Positions 56,067 through 63,756 of a DNA stretch of 64,000 nucleotides are shown here, piece by piece (the stretch's first letter is position 1; every line of letters begins with the position of its first letter). Position numbers and translations under genes: made by a program. This DNA is from Rhodococcus sp. G-MC3 (GTDB taxonomy: Bacteria; Actinomycetota; Actinomycetes; Mycobacteriales; Mycobacteriaceae). The stretch covers positions 1 through 64,000 of the forward strand of contig NZ_JASISW010000022.1 of assembly GCF_030063335.1 (NCBI RefSeq). The letters are read 5' to 3'. The notes below the pieces were generated by a model. That model was not told where the DNA came from. It did no database searches and worked only from the letters and a program-made list of their open reading frames with translations.

Positions 56067-56573
56067 ATGCTCACCATTGACCAGTTGGATGCCGAGCTGA
56101 TCGGCCTGCTGACAACCGACGCCCGCGCGGGGATCGTCGAACTCGCGGCGACACTCGGGGTAACCCGCAATACCGTTCAGTCCCGAATCAAACGCCTGGA
56201 GGACACCGGACTCATTCGCAGTTTTCGTCCTGAACTCGACTTGTCGCTGGCCGGAATTGACGTTCAGGCCTTCCTCGCTCTCGAACTCGAACAGGGATAC
56301 CTCACGTCCGTCGTGGCAGCACTGAAGGAGATCCCGGAGGTGCTCGAAATGCACGCGACGACGGGAAGGGAGGATCTGCTCGTTCGAGTCGCGACGCGTG
56401 ATCACGCGAGTTTGCAGGAGCTCATCGAGAAAGTGCTCAGCATTGTTGGTGTGTGGCACTCGAGCACCACCGTCGCGTTGACGACGCCCCTGCCCTACCG
56501 CACCCAGCCGTTGCTGCAGGCGATCACCAGCGACGCCGGGTGGGGACGGTCGACGCCGTCACCGCAGGTGTGA
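56067..56573 (+). CDS. Lrp/AsnC-family regulator
   Basis: A 168-residue regulator with the AsnC helix-turn-helix LDAELIGLLTTDARAGIVEL then LGVTRNTVQSRIKRLEDTGL, and a C-terminal RAM ligand domain (VVAALKEIPEVLEMHATTGR, EDLLVRVATRDHASL). It faces away from the ferredoxin oxidoreductase-vdh operon and is the likely amino-acid-responsive controller. ATG 56067 is eight bases after GGAGG; an upstream TTG would add five residues. Confidence 0.87.
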   Translation: MLTIDQLDAELIGLLTTDARAGIVELAATLGVTRNTVQSRIKRLEDTGLIRSFRPELDLSLAGIDVQAFLALELEQGYLTSVVAALKEIPEVLEMHATTGREDLLVRVATRDHASLQELIEKVLSIVGVWHSSTTVALTTPLPYRTQPLLQAITSDAGWGRSTPSPQV

Positions 56574-56685
56574 ACGATCGAGCCTGCCGTGTTCTCTTCG
56601 AAGAATTCGACCACCTCTTGTGCTGCATCGAGGTGGGCGGCGATTTTGTCGGCGTCGACGTTTCTACGTCGGCCTTCTCCACGCG

Positions 56686-57204
56686 TTAGATTTTGCGGCG
56701 TAGTCCAGGAATGCGATTGACGGCAGTGCTGAGCTGGGCGGAGGACTCATTGATTGCATCGATGCTGGGCCCGAGCGTTGTCAGTTGCGGCGCGATGGCT
56801 GCGATAGTAGCGCTGAGGTCCGCAATCTGATCGAGAGTGCCTCCGTCGGCCACCAGTCGTTCCAGGAGGCCGTTCGTGGCCAGCACTTGTTCTGCTGCAC
56901 CGCCTGGTTCGAGAACACGGTCGACGATTCCTCCGCGTGCGAGGAGCGTGTCTATCGAGCCGCCTGCCGCCAGGGCTCGACCCAACGGCCTGTCGGGGGC
57001 CGCCAGTGCGGTGATCTTCGACAGCGCTGCAACGACAGTGATGAGCGTTCGAGGATCCGCCCACTTGACCGCCGACGCGGCCGTAGCACCGGCGTTACCC
57101 AATGCCCGTCCTGTGTGAACCAGCGTGCGGCCGCTGTAGACAAGCACTCGACCTGCGGTCCCAAGTGGCCTATCAGGGACGATCTGCGTGCGCTCGAGCT
57201 GCAC
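56686..57204 (-). CDS. Hypothetical protein, Ala/Gly/Leu-rich
   Basis: A 172-residue protein. The N-terminal basic segment contains GRVLVYSGRTLVHTGRALGN. A central repeated-looking stretch (GGSIDTLLARGGIVDRVLEP, GGAAEQVLATNGLLERLVAD, GGTLDQIADLSATIAAIAPQ) shows a GG-x(3)-hydrophobic periodicity, followed by a helical tail ending in PGLRRKI. It resembles lipoprotein-less coat- or membrane-associated proteins of Mycobacteriales, but no family is recognised. The neighbours do not indicate a function. Confidence 0.55.
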   Translation of the reverse strand: MQLERTQIVPDRPLGTAGRVLVYSGRTLVHTGRALGNAGATAASAVKWADPRTLITVVAALSKITALAAPDRPLGRALAAGGSIDTLLARGGIVDRVLEPGGAAEQVLATNGLLERLVADGGTLDQIADLSATIAAIAPQLTTLGPSIDAINESSAQLSTAVNRIPGLRRKI

Positions 57205-57599
57205 TCTCTCTCGCCTCCGTTATCGTAATGGCTGCGCACGGTCGACTACGAAACCGGCTTGGCACTCTGCTTCCGCGTTCGCCTCCAGTATGTCCTCTGC
57301 TTTTCGCTCCATCGTTCTGCACGTCATCGAAGTGCCTCCGGTCGAGTGACCTTAAACCTCCAGGCGGCTCTACTGACCGGACTAATGGTGTACGAGTGCT
57401 GACCCTCGCGAGCAAATACCCATCGGAGTCCCCTCGAACCATTTCGACCGGTCCAGGTTTGCGATACAACCCGAGGATCCCGATTCAACAAGGCGGGCAC
57501 AACGTCACGACCTGTACCGCGGTTTGACGACACTGCTGATCCGGCGCATGGTCTTTCACCGCTACGAGATGATGGCCACGTTGTTCCGAGCGTGCTCGG
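57205..57599. other. 395-bp intergenic region without recognised gene
   Basis: Frames here have no coding character and no RNA gene is apparent. The left end should contain the promoter of the hypothetical gene at 57204. At the right end, 57586-57599, CCGAG-CGTG-CTCGG could form a short hairpin just after the monooxygenase stop codon, but no T-run follows, so termination is uncertain. Confidence 0.5.
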
Positions 57600-59288
57600 T
57601 CAGTCACCCAGGCGGATCGGAGCCAGATCGGCGAATACGTCTCCGGGACCTGGATTCTCCTCGGCGCACTTACCGCCCAGGTGATTGACGACGCCCCACA
57701 CTGCGTTCAGCGCCGTCTGAATCGCGCCCTCGGCCCAGCCTGCGGTCCACGAGACGTCGTCGCCCGCGAGAAAGATTCCGCGGTGACGCGGATCGAGATC
57801 GTCCTGCACGAAGTGGGTGAACAACCGTTCCTGATACCGATAGTGCCCGGGCAGGTTCGCCTTGAACGCCCCCATGAAGTCCCGCTCCGTCTCCCAGGAG
57901 AGCGTCACGGGAGTCGCGATGATGTGGCTACGGAAGTCGACCCCCGGATAGATCTCCTCCAGCGATTTGAGCATGACGTTCATTCGCTCGTCGGCGTCGA
58001 GGGGGAGCAATTTGAGCGAATCGTCGGACCAGGTGTACGACAGGCAAATCAACCCCGGTTTGCCCTCTCCCTGGTCGAGGAGATACGTGCCGCGACTCAT
58101 CCGATCGGTCAGCGTCATGCTCACCAGATCACGGCCGGTCTTCGGATCCTTGTCTTTCCAGAACGGACGGTCGACGAGTGCGAACACCTTCGTCGAACCC
58201 ATGTAGTGCGTGCGCTCGATGGCGGTCCAATGATCGATCGGAAACAGATCGTCGTCGCAACGAATGTTGTTGAGCAGCATCCAACTCTGCGCCGTGACGA
58301 CGGCTGCGGGATAGGTGCGGATCGCACCCGTCGAATCGGTGACGGTGATGTTGTTCGGTGCGGTGCGGCGAAGTTCCACCACCCGCGGGCTCGCAGCGCC
58401 ACCGTTGATCGACTGCACCGATGTTCCCGCCGGCCAGTGGGCCATGGATTCGGGGCTGCGCGTCCACAGACGCATGGGCAGCTGCTGAGAACCGCCGACG
58501 ATGCCGCGGTGATGATCGTCCGCTGCCGTGCACACCACACGCAGGATCTCCAGGATCGAGTTGGGATAGTCGGTGTCCCAGCCCCCGGTACCGAATCCCA
58601 CCTGCCCGAACACCTCACGCATGCGGAAGGATTGAAAGTGCTCGGAGGAGGCGAGGAAACCGTAGAACGTCTGATCGTCGAGGGAGACGACGAGTTCGTT
58701 CCACACGCGCTTGATAGCGGCCACGTCGCGGTCCCGAATCGCCCGCTGCAGGGGTACCAGCGCGGCGTGCTGCTCGAGCGTGTTGTTCCAGGCCTGCGCC
58801 ACCTCCGTGTATATCGGCGGTAGATCGCTGAGATGCTGCGCGTAGTGACTCTCGCCCTTGAGATCGATCACCGTACTCGGCGTCACCTCGGCGAGCGGGT
58901 TGGGAAACGGTGTGGTCTCGAGCGCCATCTCGTCGAGGTAGTGAAACAGAGTGGTGGACGAGGGCGGGAACCGCATAGCTCCCATCTCGGCCACGACGCC
59001 CGGGTGGCCGTCGAACTCCACCGAGCGCATCCGGCCCCCGATCTGATCCGACTCGTAGACAATGGGTTTGAGCCCGATCTTAAGCAATTCGTAGGCGGTG
59101 ATCATGCCCGAGAGTCCACCGCCGATCACTGCCACCTCGGTGCCGAGCGCAAGCTCGGGAACCGATCCCAGGCCAGCGGGGCTCGCGACGTAGTCGTCGT
59201 AGGCGAACGGAAAGTCCGGCCCGAACATCGTCAGCGGCGGGTGTTCGGTCTCGGAGGCGGTGCTGTCCGGGGTGACGGGGACGGTCAT
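57600..59288 (-). CDS. Flavin amino-acid 2-monooxygenase (lysine/arginine/tryptophan 2-monooxygenase family, DavB-like)
   Basis: A 562-residue flavin amine oxidase-type protein. The FAD motif is EVAVIGGGLSGMITAYELLK, followed by IGGRMRSVEF and AEMGAMRFPPSSTTLFHYLD. Near the C-terminus IFLAGDDVSWTAGWAEGAIQ and AEENPGPGDVFADLAPI recall bacterial lysine 2-monooxygenase DavB; IaaM-type tryptophan monooxygenases are more distant relatives. It would oxidatively decarboxylate an amino acid to the carboxamide one carbon shorter. It overlaps the downstream-acting amidase gene by four bases (ATGA). Neighbouring ureohydrolase and cationic permease genes favour arginine as substrate; lysine remains possible. 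Confidence 0.82.
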   Translation of the reverse strand: MTVPVTPDSTASETEHPPLTMFGPDFPFAYDDYVASPAGLGSVPELALGTEVAVIGGGLSGMITAYELLKIGLKPIVYESDQIGGRMRSVEFDGHPGVVAEMGAMRFPPSSTTLFHYLDEMALETTPFPNPLAEVTPSTVIDLKGESHYAQHLSDLPPIYTEVAQAWNNTLEQHAALVPLQRAIRDRDVAAIKRVWNELVVSLDDQTFYGFLASSEHFQSFRMREVFGQVGFGTGGWDTDYPNSILEILRVVCTAADDHHRGIVGGSQQLPMRLWTRSPESMAHWPAGTSVQSINGGAASPRVVELRRTAPNNITVTDSTGAIRTYPAAVVTAQSWMLLNNIRCDDDLFPIDHWTAIERTHYMGSTKVFALVDRPFWKDKDPKTGRDLVSMTLTDRMSRGTYLLDQGEGKPGLICLSYTWSDDSLKLLPLDADERMNVMLKSLEEIYPGVDFRSHIIATPVTLSWETERDFMGAFKANLPGHYRYQERLFTHFVQDDLDPRHRGIFLAGDDVSWTAGWAEGAIQTALNAVWGVVNHLGGKCAEENPGPGDVFADLAPIRLGD

Positions 59289-60082
59289 CGAGTGAGCTCC
59301 TGTTTTTTGTAGAGATCGCGGCGACGATCATCGAGATGAGTATTGAAAGAACGAGACCGAACCAGTTCGTCGATGTCGATGTCGACGGTCAGCAGTTCCT
59401 CGCCTGCACCTGCCCGTGCCAACTCTGTGCCGTCGGGGGCGAGGACACAGGTCAGACCGCAGTAGTCGAACTCGCCTTCCGATCCGCATCGATTCACGTA
59501 CGCGAGGAACATCTGGCTCTCGTACGCCCTGGTCGGAACTACCTGCCGGGCCACGAGTTCGAACGGACGCATCAGACCGGTCGGGACGATCAGAAGCTGC
59601 GTGCCGGCATCGGCGTGCGCACGAACGGCCTCCGGGAATTCGACGTCGTAGCAGGTGAGCAGACCGCTTCGAATCCCAGCGATATCGAATTGGACCACCA
59701 GCTCCTCGCCGGGCCGGAAGTGTCCGCGGTCGACGGAACCGAACAGGTGCGACTTGCGATAGTTCGCCGCCGAGCAGCCGTCGGAGTCGACCACCTGAAC
59801 ACTGTTGTAGACATCGTCTCCGACCCGCTCGGGATACCCGTAGACAACGGCCACACCCGTGCGACGCGCGATGGCCGCGATGGCGTCGAACATCGGCCCG
59901 TCGGCGGACTCGGCTCGGAGCGCTGTCAATTCAGCGATGTTGTAGCCCGTTGCGGACATCTCCGGTGTCACCATCATGACGGCGCCACTCGCGGCGGCCT
60001 GCTCCGCGGCAGCACCGATGGCACTGAGGTTCTGCGCAACTTCGGTGCCGCTCTGCGGTCCTTGAAGGACACTCAATCGCAC
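59285..60082 (-). CDS. Nitrilase-superfamily omega-amidase (DavA / guanidinobutyramidase-like)
   Basis: A 265-residue carbon-nitrogen hydrolase with a complete Glu-Lys-Cys triad: Glu41 in MMVTPEMSATGYNIAEL, Lys110 in NYRKSHLFGSVDRGHF and Cys144 in GLLTCYDVEFPEAVRAHADA. Length and motifs resemble the 5-aminovaleramidase DavA that follows lysine 2-monooxygenase. It would hydrolyse the amide made by the monooxygenase, 5-aminopentanamide or 4-guanidinobutanamide. The GTG start overlaps the permease stop by one base (TAGTG); the longer frame lies inside the permease gene. Confidence 0.8.
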   Translation of the reverse strand: MRLSVLQGPQSGTEVAQNLSAIGAAAEQAAASGAVMMVTPEMSATGYNIAELTALRAESADGPMFDAIAAIARRTGVAVVYGYPERVGDDVYNSVQVVDSDGCSAANYRKSHLFGSVDRGHFRPGEELVVQFDIAGIRSGLLTCYDVEFPEAVRAHADAGTQLLIVPTGLMRPFELVARQVVPTRAYESQMFLAYVNRCGSEGEFDYCGLTCVLAPDGTELARAGAGEELLTVDIDIDELVRSRSFNTHLDDRRRDLYKKQELTR

Positions 60083-61533
60083 TACGCCTCCACCTTGCCC
60101 TGTTCCCGGCGCAGCCCGGAATGCCTGATGCCGTAACCGAAGTACACAACCATGCCGAGGGCCATCCACACCAGGAACGCCATCCAGGTGGAGCTGCCGA
60201 GGCCGGCCAGGAGCAGAATGCAGAATCCGACGCCCAGGATCGGGAACAACGGAAACAGTGCCGTCTTGAATCCGCGCTCGAGGTTCGGGTGTCGACGACG
60301 CAACAGAATCACCGCGATGTTGACGAGCGCGAACGCGAAGAGTGCGCCGATACTGGTGGCATCTGCCAACTCGCCGAGCGGTACGAAGCCCGCAAGCAGG
60401 GACACCAGTACACCGACGATCACGATGTTGGACACTGGGACACGAGTCTTCCGGCTGACCTTCGAGAAGATCGGTGGGACAAGGCCATCGAGGGACATCG
60501 AGTAGAGAATTCGAGTCTGTCCGTACATGACGGCAAGGACGACGCTGGCGATAGCGATCACCGCACCGGCGGACAGCAGCACGGCGGGCCAGGTGCTCGA
60601 GGTGACGGACTCGACGATGGTGGCAAGCGCTGCTCCGTCACCAGCGATGTCCTGCCACGGCATTGCGCCGATTGCGGCGACCGCGACGAGGCAGTAGATC
60701 ACCGTCACGATCAGCAGCGACAGCATGATCGCTCGGGGGAGATCCTTTTTGGGGTTTTTCGCTTCGTCGCCCGCAGTCGAGGCCGCATCGAAACCGATGT
60801 AGGCGAAGAACACCTGCGAGGCGGCCGCAGTGACACCGGCAGCGCCAAGGGGCGCGAACGGAGCCAGGTTTCCGGCACGGAAGGCGGTGAAGGCGATGAC
60901 GCAGAAGAACAGCAGTACAACAATTTTCAGCGCAACCATCGCTGTGTTGACGAGTGCGCTCTCGGAGGCGCCACGAACCAGCATCGCGGCCGCAAGGAGC
61001 ACGATGAGGATGCTCGGTACGTTGACGATGCCGCCGGCACCCGGTGATGCGCTGATCGCCGCGGGCAGGCTCACCCCGAACATTCCCTGCAGCAGTTCGT
61101 TGATGTACTCACCCCAGCCGACGGCAACGGCAGCAACCGAAACCCCGTATTCGAGCATGAGACACCAGCCACACACCCAGGCGAACATCTCACCCATCGT
61201 GGCGTAGGTGTACGAGTAGGAAGAACCGGATACCGGGATGCTTCCGGCAAGTTCTGCGTAGGACAGTGCAGAGAACAAGGCGGTCAGCGCGGCCAGTACG
61301 AAGGCGAGGATCACCGCCGGACCTGCCTTGGGGGTCGCCTCTCCGAGAATGACGAAGATTCCGGTGCCGAGCGATGCTCCGATGCTCAACGCAGTTAGGT
61401 GCAACAGGCCCATGGACCGTTTCAGACCGTGTTCGGAGTCGTGCTCGTTTCGCGCAACGATCGCTTCGACCGATTTGCGCGCACGCAACGAGTCGAGAAG
61501 TCGAGGTGGGCGATGCGGGGTGGAGATGTCCAT
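60082..61533 (-). CDS. Cationic amino acid permease (APC superfamily, CAT-like)
   Basis: A 483-residue permease with a cytoplasmic N-terminus (MDISTPHRPPRLLDSLRARK) and about 12-14 helices. Conserved parts are LTALSIGASLGTGIFVILGE, LSYAELAGSIPVSGSSYSYT and FFAYIGFDAASTAGDEAKNP, typical of the cationic amino acid transporter group. It is first in the operon with the amidase and monooxygenase and overlaps the amidase, so import of arginine or lysine is likely. ATG 61533 has AGGAG six bases upstream. A tandem 13-bp repeat and a conserved 19-bp box lie in its leader and promoter. Confidence 0.83.
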   Translation of the reverse strand: MDISTPHRPPRLLDSLRARKSVEAIVARNEHDSEHGLKRSMGLLHLTALSIGASLGTGIFVILGEATPKAGPAVILAFVLAALTALFSALSYAELAGSIPVSGSSYSYTYATMGEMFAWVCGWCLMLEYGVSVAAVAVGWGEYINELLQGMFGVSLPAAISASPGAGGIVNVPSILIVLLAAAMLVRGASESALVNTAMVALKIVVLLFFCVIAFTAFRAGNLAPFAPLGAAGVTAAASQVFFAYIGFDAASTAGDEAKNPKKDLPRAIMLSLLIVTVIYCLVAVAAIGAMPWQDIAGDGAALATIVESVTSSTWPAVLLSAGAVIAIASVVLAVMYGQTRILYSMSLDGLVPPIFSKVSRKTRVPVSNIVIVGVLVSLLAGFVPLGELADATSIGALFAFALVNIAVILLRRRHPNLERGFKTALFPLFPILGVGFCILLLAGLGSSTWMAFLVWMALGMVVYFGYGIRHSGLRREQGKVEA

Positions 61534-61549
61534 TGAAGCTCCTGACAGA

Positions 61550-61584
61550 GACCGAACGAGGGGACCGAACGAGGGGACCGAACG
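61550..61584 (-). repeat. Tandem 13-bp repeat (about 2.7 copies) in the permease leader
   Basis: GACCGAACGAGGG occurs twice head to tail (61550-61562, 61563-61575), followed by GACCGAACG. It lies 17-51 bases upstream of the permease ATG, between the conserved promoter box and the ribosome-binding site. Slippage could change leader length or spacing. Confidence 0.7.
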
Positions 61585-61632
61585 GCTGCGGCGCGGTGGG
61601 TTGCCATAAGAATGACCCGTGACCCGCGTCAC

Positions 61633-61651
61633 TGTCAACATTTGTTTCCTG
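61633..61651 (-). promoter_or_regulatory. Conserved 19-bp box upstream of the permease-amidase-monooxygenase operon
   Basis: On the minus strand the site reads CAGGAAACAAATGTTGACA. It differs at one position from a box at 62324-62342 and sits about 100 bases upstream of the permease ATG in the same orientation relative to transcription. The terminal TTGACA looks like a -35 element. A regulator bound here would act directly on the promoter. Confidence 0.65.
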
Positions 61652-61681
61652 AAAAGAATTGCGACTTTCCTGCAGGGCGCC

Positions 61682-62308
61682 CTAAGCCTGGGCTCGAGGG
61701 CCCTCGGGCAACGCCGGATTCAAGACCCACAAAATTTTGGTCGGCGCAGCGCCCTCCGCGCGGAAACAGTGCCGTTGACGTGGGGAGAAGGTGAACGAGT
61801 CGCCCTCACCGAGGACGACGGCCGAGGCAGAAATCGCCTCGGCCGGGTCGCCGTCGAACATCACTTTCAGCCGACCGGTGACAACAAAGACGAAGTTGAC
61901 GTCGATCGGAAGTTCGTAGGATTCCGACCCGCTCCCACCTCCGGGCTCGATCGCACCGAGCAGCACCTGAAATCGCCGCTCACCTGATGGAGTGAGGAGA
62001 AATTCGGTCATGTTCTCACCGCCGAAATTGATGCGCGGGTACGCGTCTGCGCGTACGACCTCCCCGACCGATGCGGACTCGAAGAGCGAACCGACGGGAA
62101 TCTCTAGCGCCGCGCACACCCGAATCAGCATCGCCACGGAGGCATTGACGTGATCCCGCTCCAGCTTGGACAAGTAGCCCTTGGTGACTCCGCAGGAGTC
62201 GGCGAGCTCGTCCAGCGTCAGACGCTTCGCCGCCCGGGCAGATTTGAGCCGCGCCCCGATCCTGGGCGGCACCGGATCAGCTGTTGCACGGTTGTGACTA
62301 CTGGCCAT
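61682..62308 (-). CDS. XRE-family regulator with C-terminal cupin domain
   Basis: A 208-residue regulator. The helix-turn-helix spans about residues 17-70 (GARLKSARAAKRLTLDELAD, then CGVTKGYLSKLERDHVNASV), and the cupin sensor about 110-190 (FVFVVTGRLKVMFDGDPAEA, GDSFTFSPRQRHCFRAEG). Members of this group, such as PuuR, often control amine and amino-acid catabolism with the substrate as inducer. It lies between the permease operon and the ureohydrolase gene. Twin 19-bp boxes flank it, so it is the natural candidate regulator of both units. Confidence 0.85.
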   Translation of the reverse strand: MASSHNRATADPVPPRIGARLKSARAAKRLTLDELADSCGVTKGYLSKLERDHVNASVAMLIRVCAALEIPVGSLFESASVGEVVRADAYPRINFGGENMTEFLLTPSGERRFQVLLGAIEPGGGSGSESYELPIDVNFVFVVTGRLKVMFDGDPAEAISASAVVLGEGDSFTFSPRQRHCFRAEGAAPTKILWVLNPALPEGPRAQA

Positions 62309-62323
62309 AAACTTTGTCCTCTA

Positions 62324-62342
62324 CAGGAAACAAGTGTTGACA
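62324..62342 (+). promoter_or_regulatory. Conserved 19-bp box upstream of the ureohydrolase gene
   Basis: CAGGAAACAAGTGTTGACA lies 85 bases before the ureohydrolase ATG and 15 bases upstream of the XRE-cupin start, in the shared divergent region. It matches the box at 61633-61651 at 18 of 19 positions, and TTGACA again ends it. Binding here would affect both the regulator gene and the ureohydrolase gene. Confidence 0.65.
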
Positions 62343-62426
62343 ATTGTTCGTTCCAAGGAAACGATACGTGACTGAGAGCGACGCCACATTCCACACCTCA
62401 CCAGCCGCCGGAAGCAGGCCAATCAC

Positions 62427-63389
62427 ATGAGCGATCAGTCAACCGAGAACAACCAGATCCGGGGACCTCTGGATGCCACGAAGGTTCCGCGTTACGCCGA
62501 ACCGACGACATTCGCGCGCCTCCCGCGCCTCGACGAGGTCTCCCGCGCCGACGTGACGATCCTGGGCGTCCCGTTCGACTCAGGTGTCAGCTACCGCCCC
62601 GGCGCGCGGTTCGGCCCCGGCCATATTCGCGCGGCATCGAAGCTGTTGCGGCCGTACAACCCGGCGCTGAAAGTATCTCCGTTCAAGAACCAACAGGTAG
62701 CCGACTTCGGTGATATCGGCGTCAACCCGTTCGACATCACCGAAGCGCTGAACACAGTTCAGTCGGCGGTCACCGACCTCCGCGCCGACGGCTCTTCGAT
62801 TCTTACGCTCGGCGGTGACCACACCATCGCGCTGCCGATCCTGCGCTCGCTGGCTCGCGATCACGGCCCGATCGCCGTGTTGCACTTCGATGCTCATCTC
62901 GACACCTGGGACACATACTTCGGTGCGCCCTACACACACGGAACGCCGTTTCGGCGCGCCAGCGAAGAAGGCCTGATCGACCTGGAGCGTTCACAGCACA
63001 TCGGCATTCGCGGCCCGCTCTACAGCGAGAAGGACCTAGAGGACGACCGAGTGCTCGGCTTCCAGGTAATTCGGTCCGACGACTACGAGGTCGACGGCGT
63101 CGCCAGCATCGTCGAGCGGATGCGGCGGCGACTCGACGGCGGGCCGGTCTACGTCTCGGTCGACATCGACGTCCTCGATCCAGCGCACGCACCGGGAACA
63201 GGTACCCCCGAGGCAGGCGGTATGACATCGAGAGAACTGCTCAACACGCTGCGGGGTCTGGTTGGACTGAATGTGGTGGGGGCCGACATCGTCGAGGTCG
63301 CTCCCGCGTACGACCATGCGGAGATCACCGGAATCGCCGCGGCTCACGTGGCCTACGAGTTGCTGTCGGTGCTCGCTTTGAACCGCTGA
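62427..63389 (+). CDS. Agmatinase/guanidinobutyrase-type ureohydrolase
   Basis: A 320-residue arginase-family enzyme. The manganese motifs are complete: GGDHT with His132, LHFDAHLDT with Asp155, His157 and Asp159, and [10 protein letters not shown] with Asp246 and Asp248. The early [20 protein letters not shown] is typical of agmatinases and guanidinobutyrases. Sequence alone cannot separate agmatine from 4-guanidinobutanoate as substrate. The linked monooxygenase, amidase, permease and shared promoter box favour hydrolysis of 4-guanidinobutanoate to 4-aminobutanoate and urea. It is divergent from the XRE-cupin gene. Confidence 0.85.
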   Translation: MSDQSTENNQIRGPLDATKVPRYAEPTTFARLPRLDEVSRADVTILGVPFDSGVSYRPGARFGPGHIRAASKLLRPYNPALKVSPFKNQQVADFGDIGVNPFDITEALNTVQSAVTDLRADGSSILTLGGDHTIALPILRSLARDHGPIAVLHFDAHLDTWDTYFGAPYTHGTPFRRASEEGLIDLERSQHIGIRGPLYSEKDLEDDRVLGFQVIRSDDYEVDGVASIVERMRRRLDGGPVYVSVDIDVLDPAHAPGTGTPEAGGMTSRELLNTLRGLVGLNVVGADIVEVAPAYDHAEITGIAAAHVAYELLSVLALNR

Positions 63390-63443
63390 CACATCTCGCT
63401 CGATTGTCCTCGCCGATCGACGGGGTCTGCCGCACAAAAGTTC

Positions 63444-63756
63444 TCACACATCGAACGCGGCAACGTCCTGCAGGCGGACGTGCAGGCCGTCGAGGCGGTG
63501 CAGGGTGGCGACGGCGTATGCCCGCTCCCCCGCATCGGTACGGGTATCGGCGGCGCTGACGAGATACCTGGCGACCGGGACCGGGTGCGCCGTGTGACCG
63601 TTCCGTTCGCACCACCCAGAGAGGCGGCTCCAAGCTTCGGCGTGCGTCCGACGGGTGCCTTCGGAACGGGGACGATTCGACCGCGCCGGCAATCCGCGCC
63701 GCGACGGCGAGCGCAATCGCGGGCTCCACTGCCGCGGAGACTGCCTCGATACCGCT
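63444..63756 (-). pseudogene. Tyrosine recombinase (integrase) remnant, frameshifted and truncated
   Basis: On the minus strand one frame reads AVSAAVEPAIALAVAARIAG then AVESSP. A second frame continues EGTRRTHAEAWSRLSGWCER and then RYLVSAADTRTDAGERAYAV ATLHRLDGL, the N-terminal SAM-like core-binding domain of phage-type integrases. A frameshift joins them near a CCCC run around 63685, and the frame ends at 63444 after LQDVAAFDV with no catalytic domain. It is a dead recombinase fragment. Confidence 0.6.

Noticed and set aside
57600-59288. Auxin (indole-3-acetic acid) biosynthesis by an IaaM/IaaH-like pair
   Set aside because: Considered because the monooxygenase is related to tryptophan 2-monooxygenase and some Rhodococcus make auxin. 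The N- and C-terminal signatures and the nitrilase-type amidase look more like DavB/DavA, and IaaH is an amidase-signature enzyme, so this is the less likely reading. Only substrate assays would settle it.
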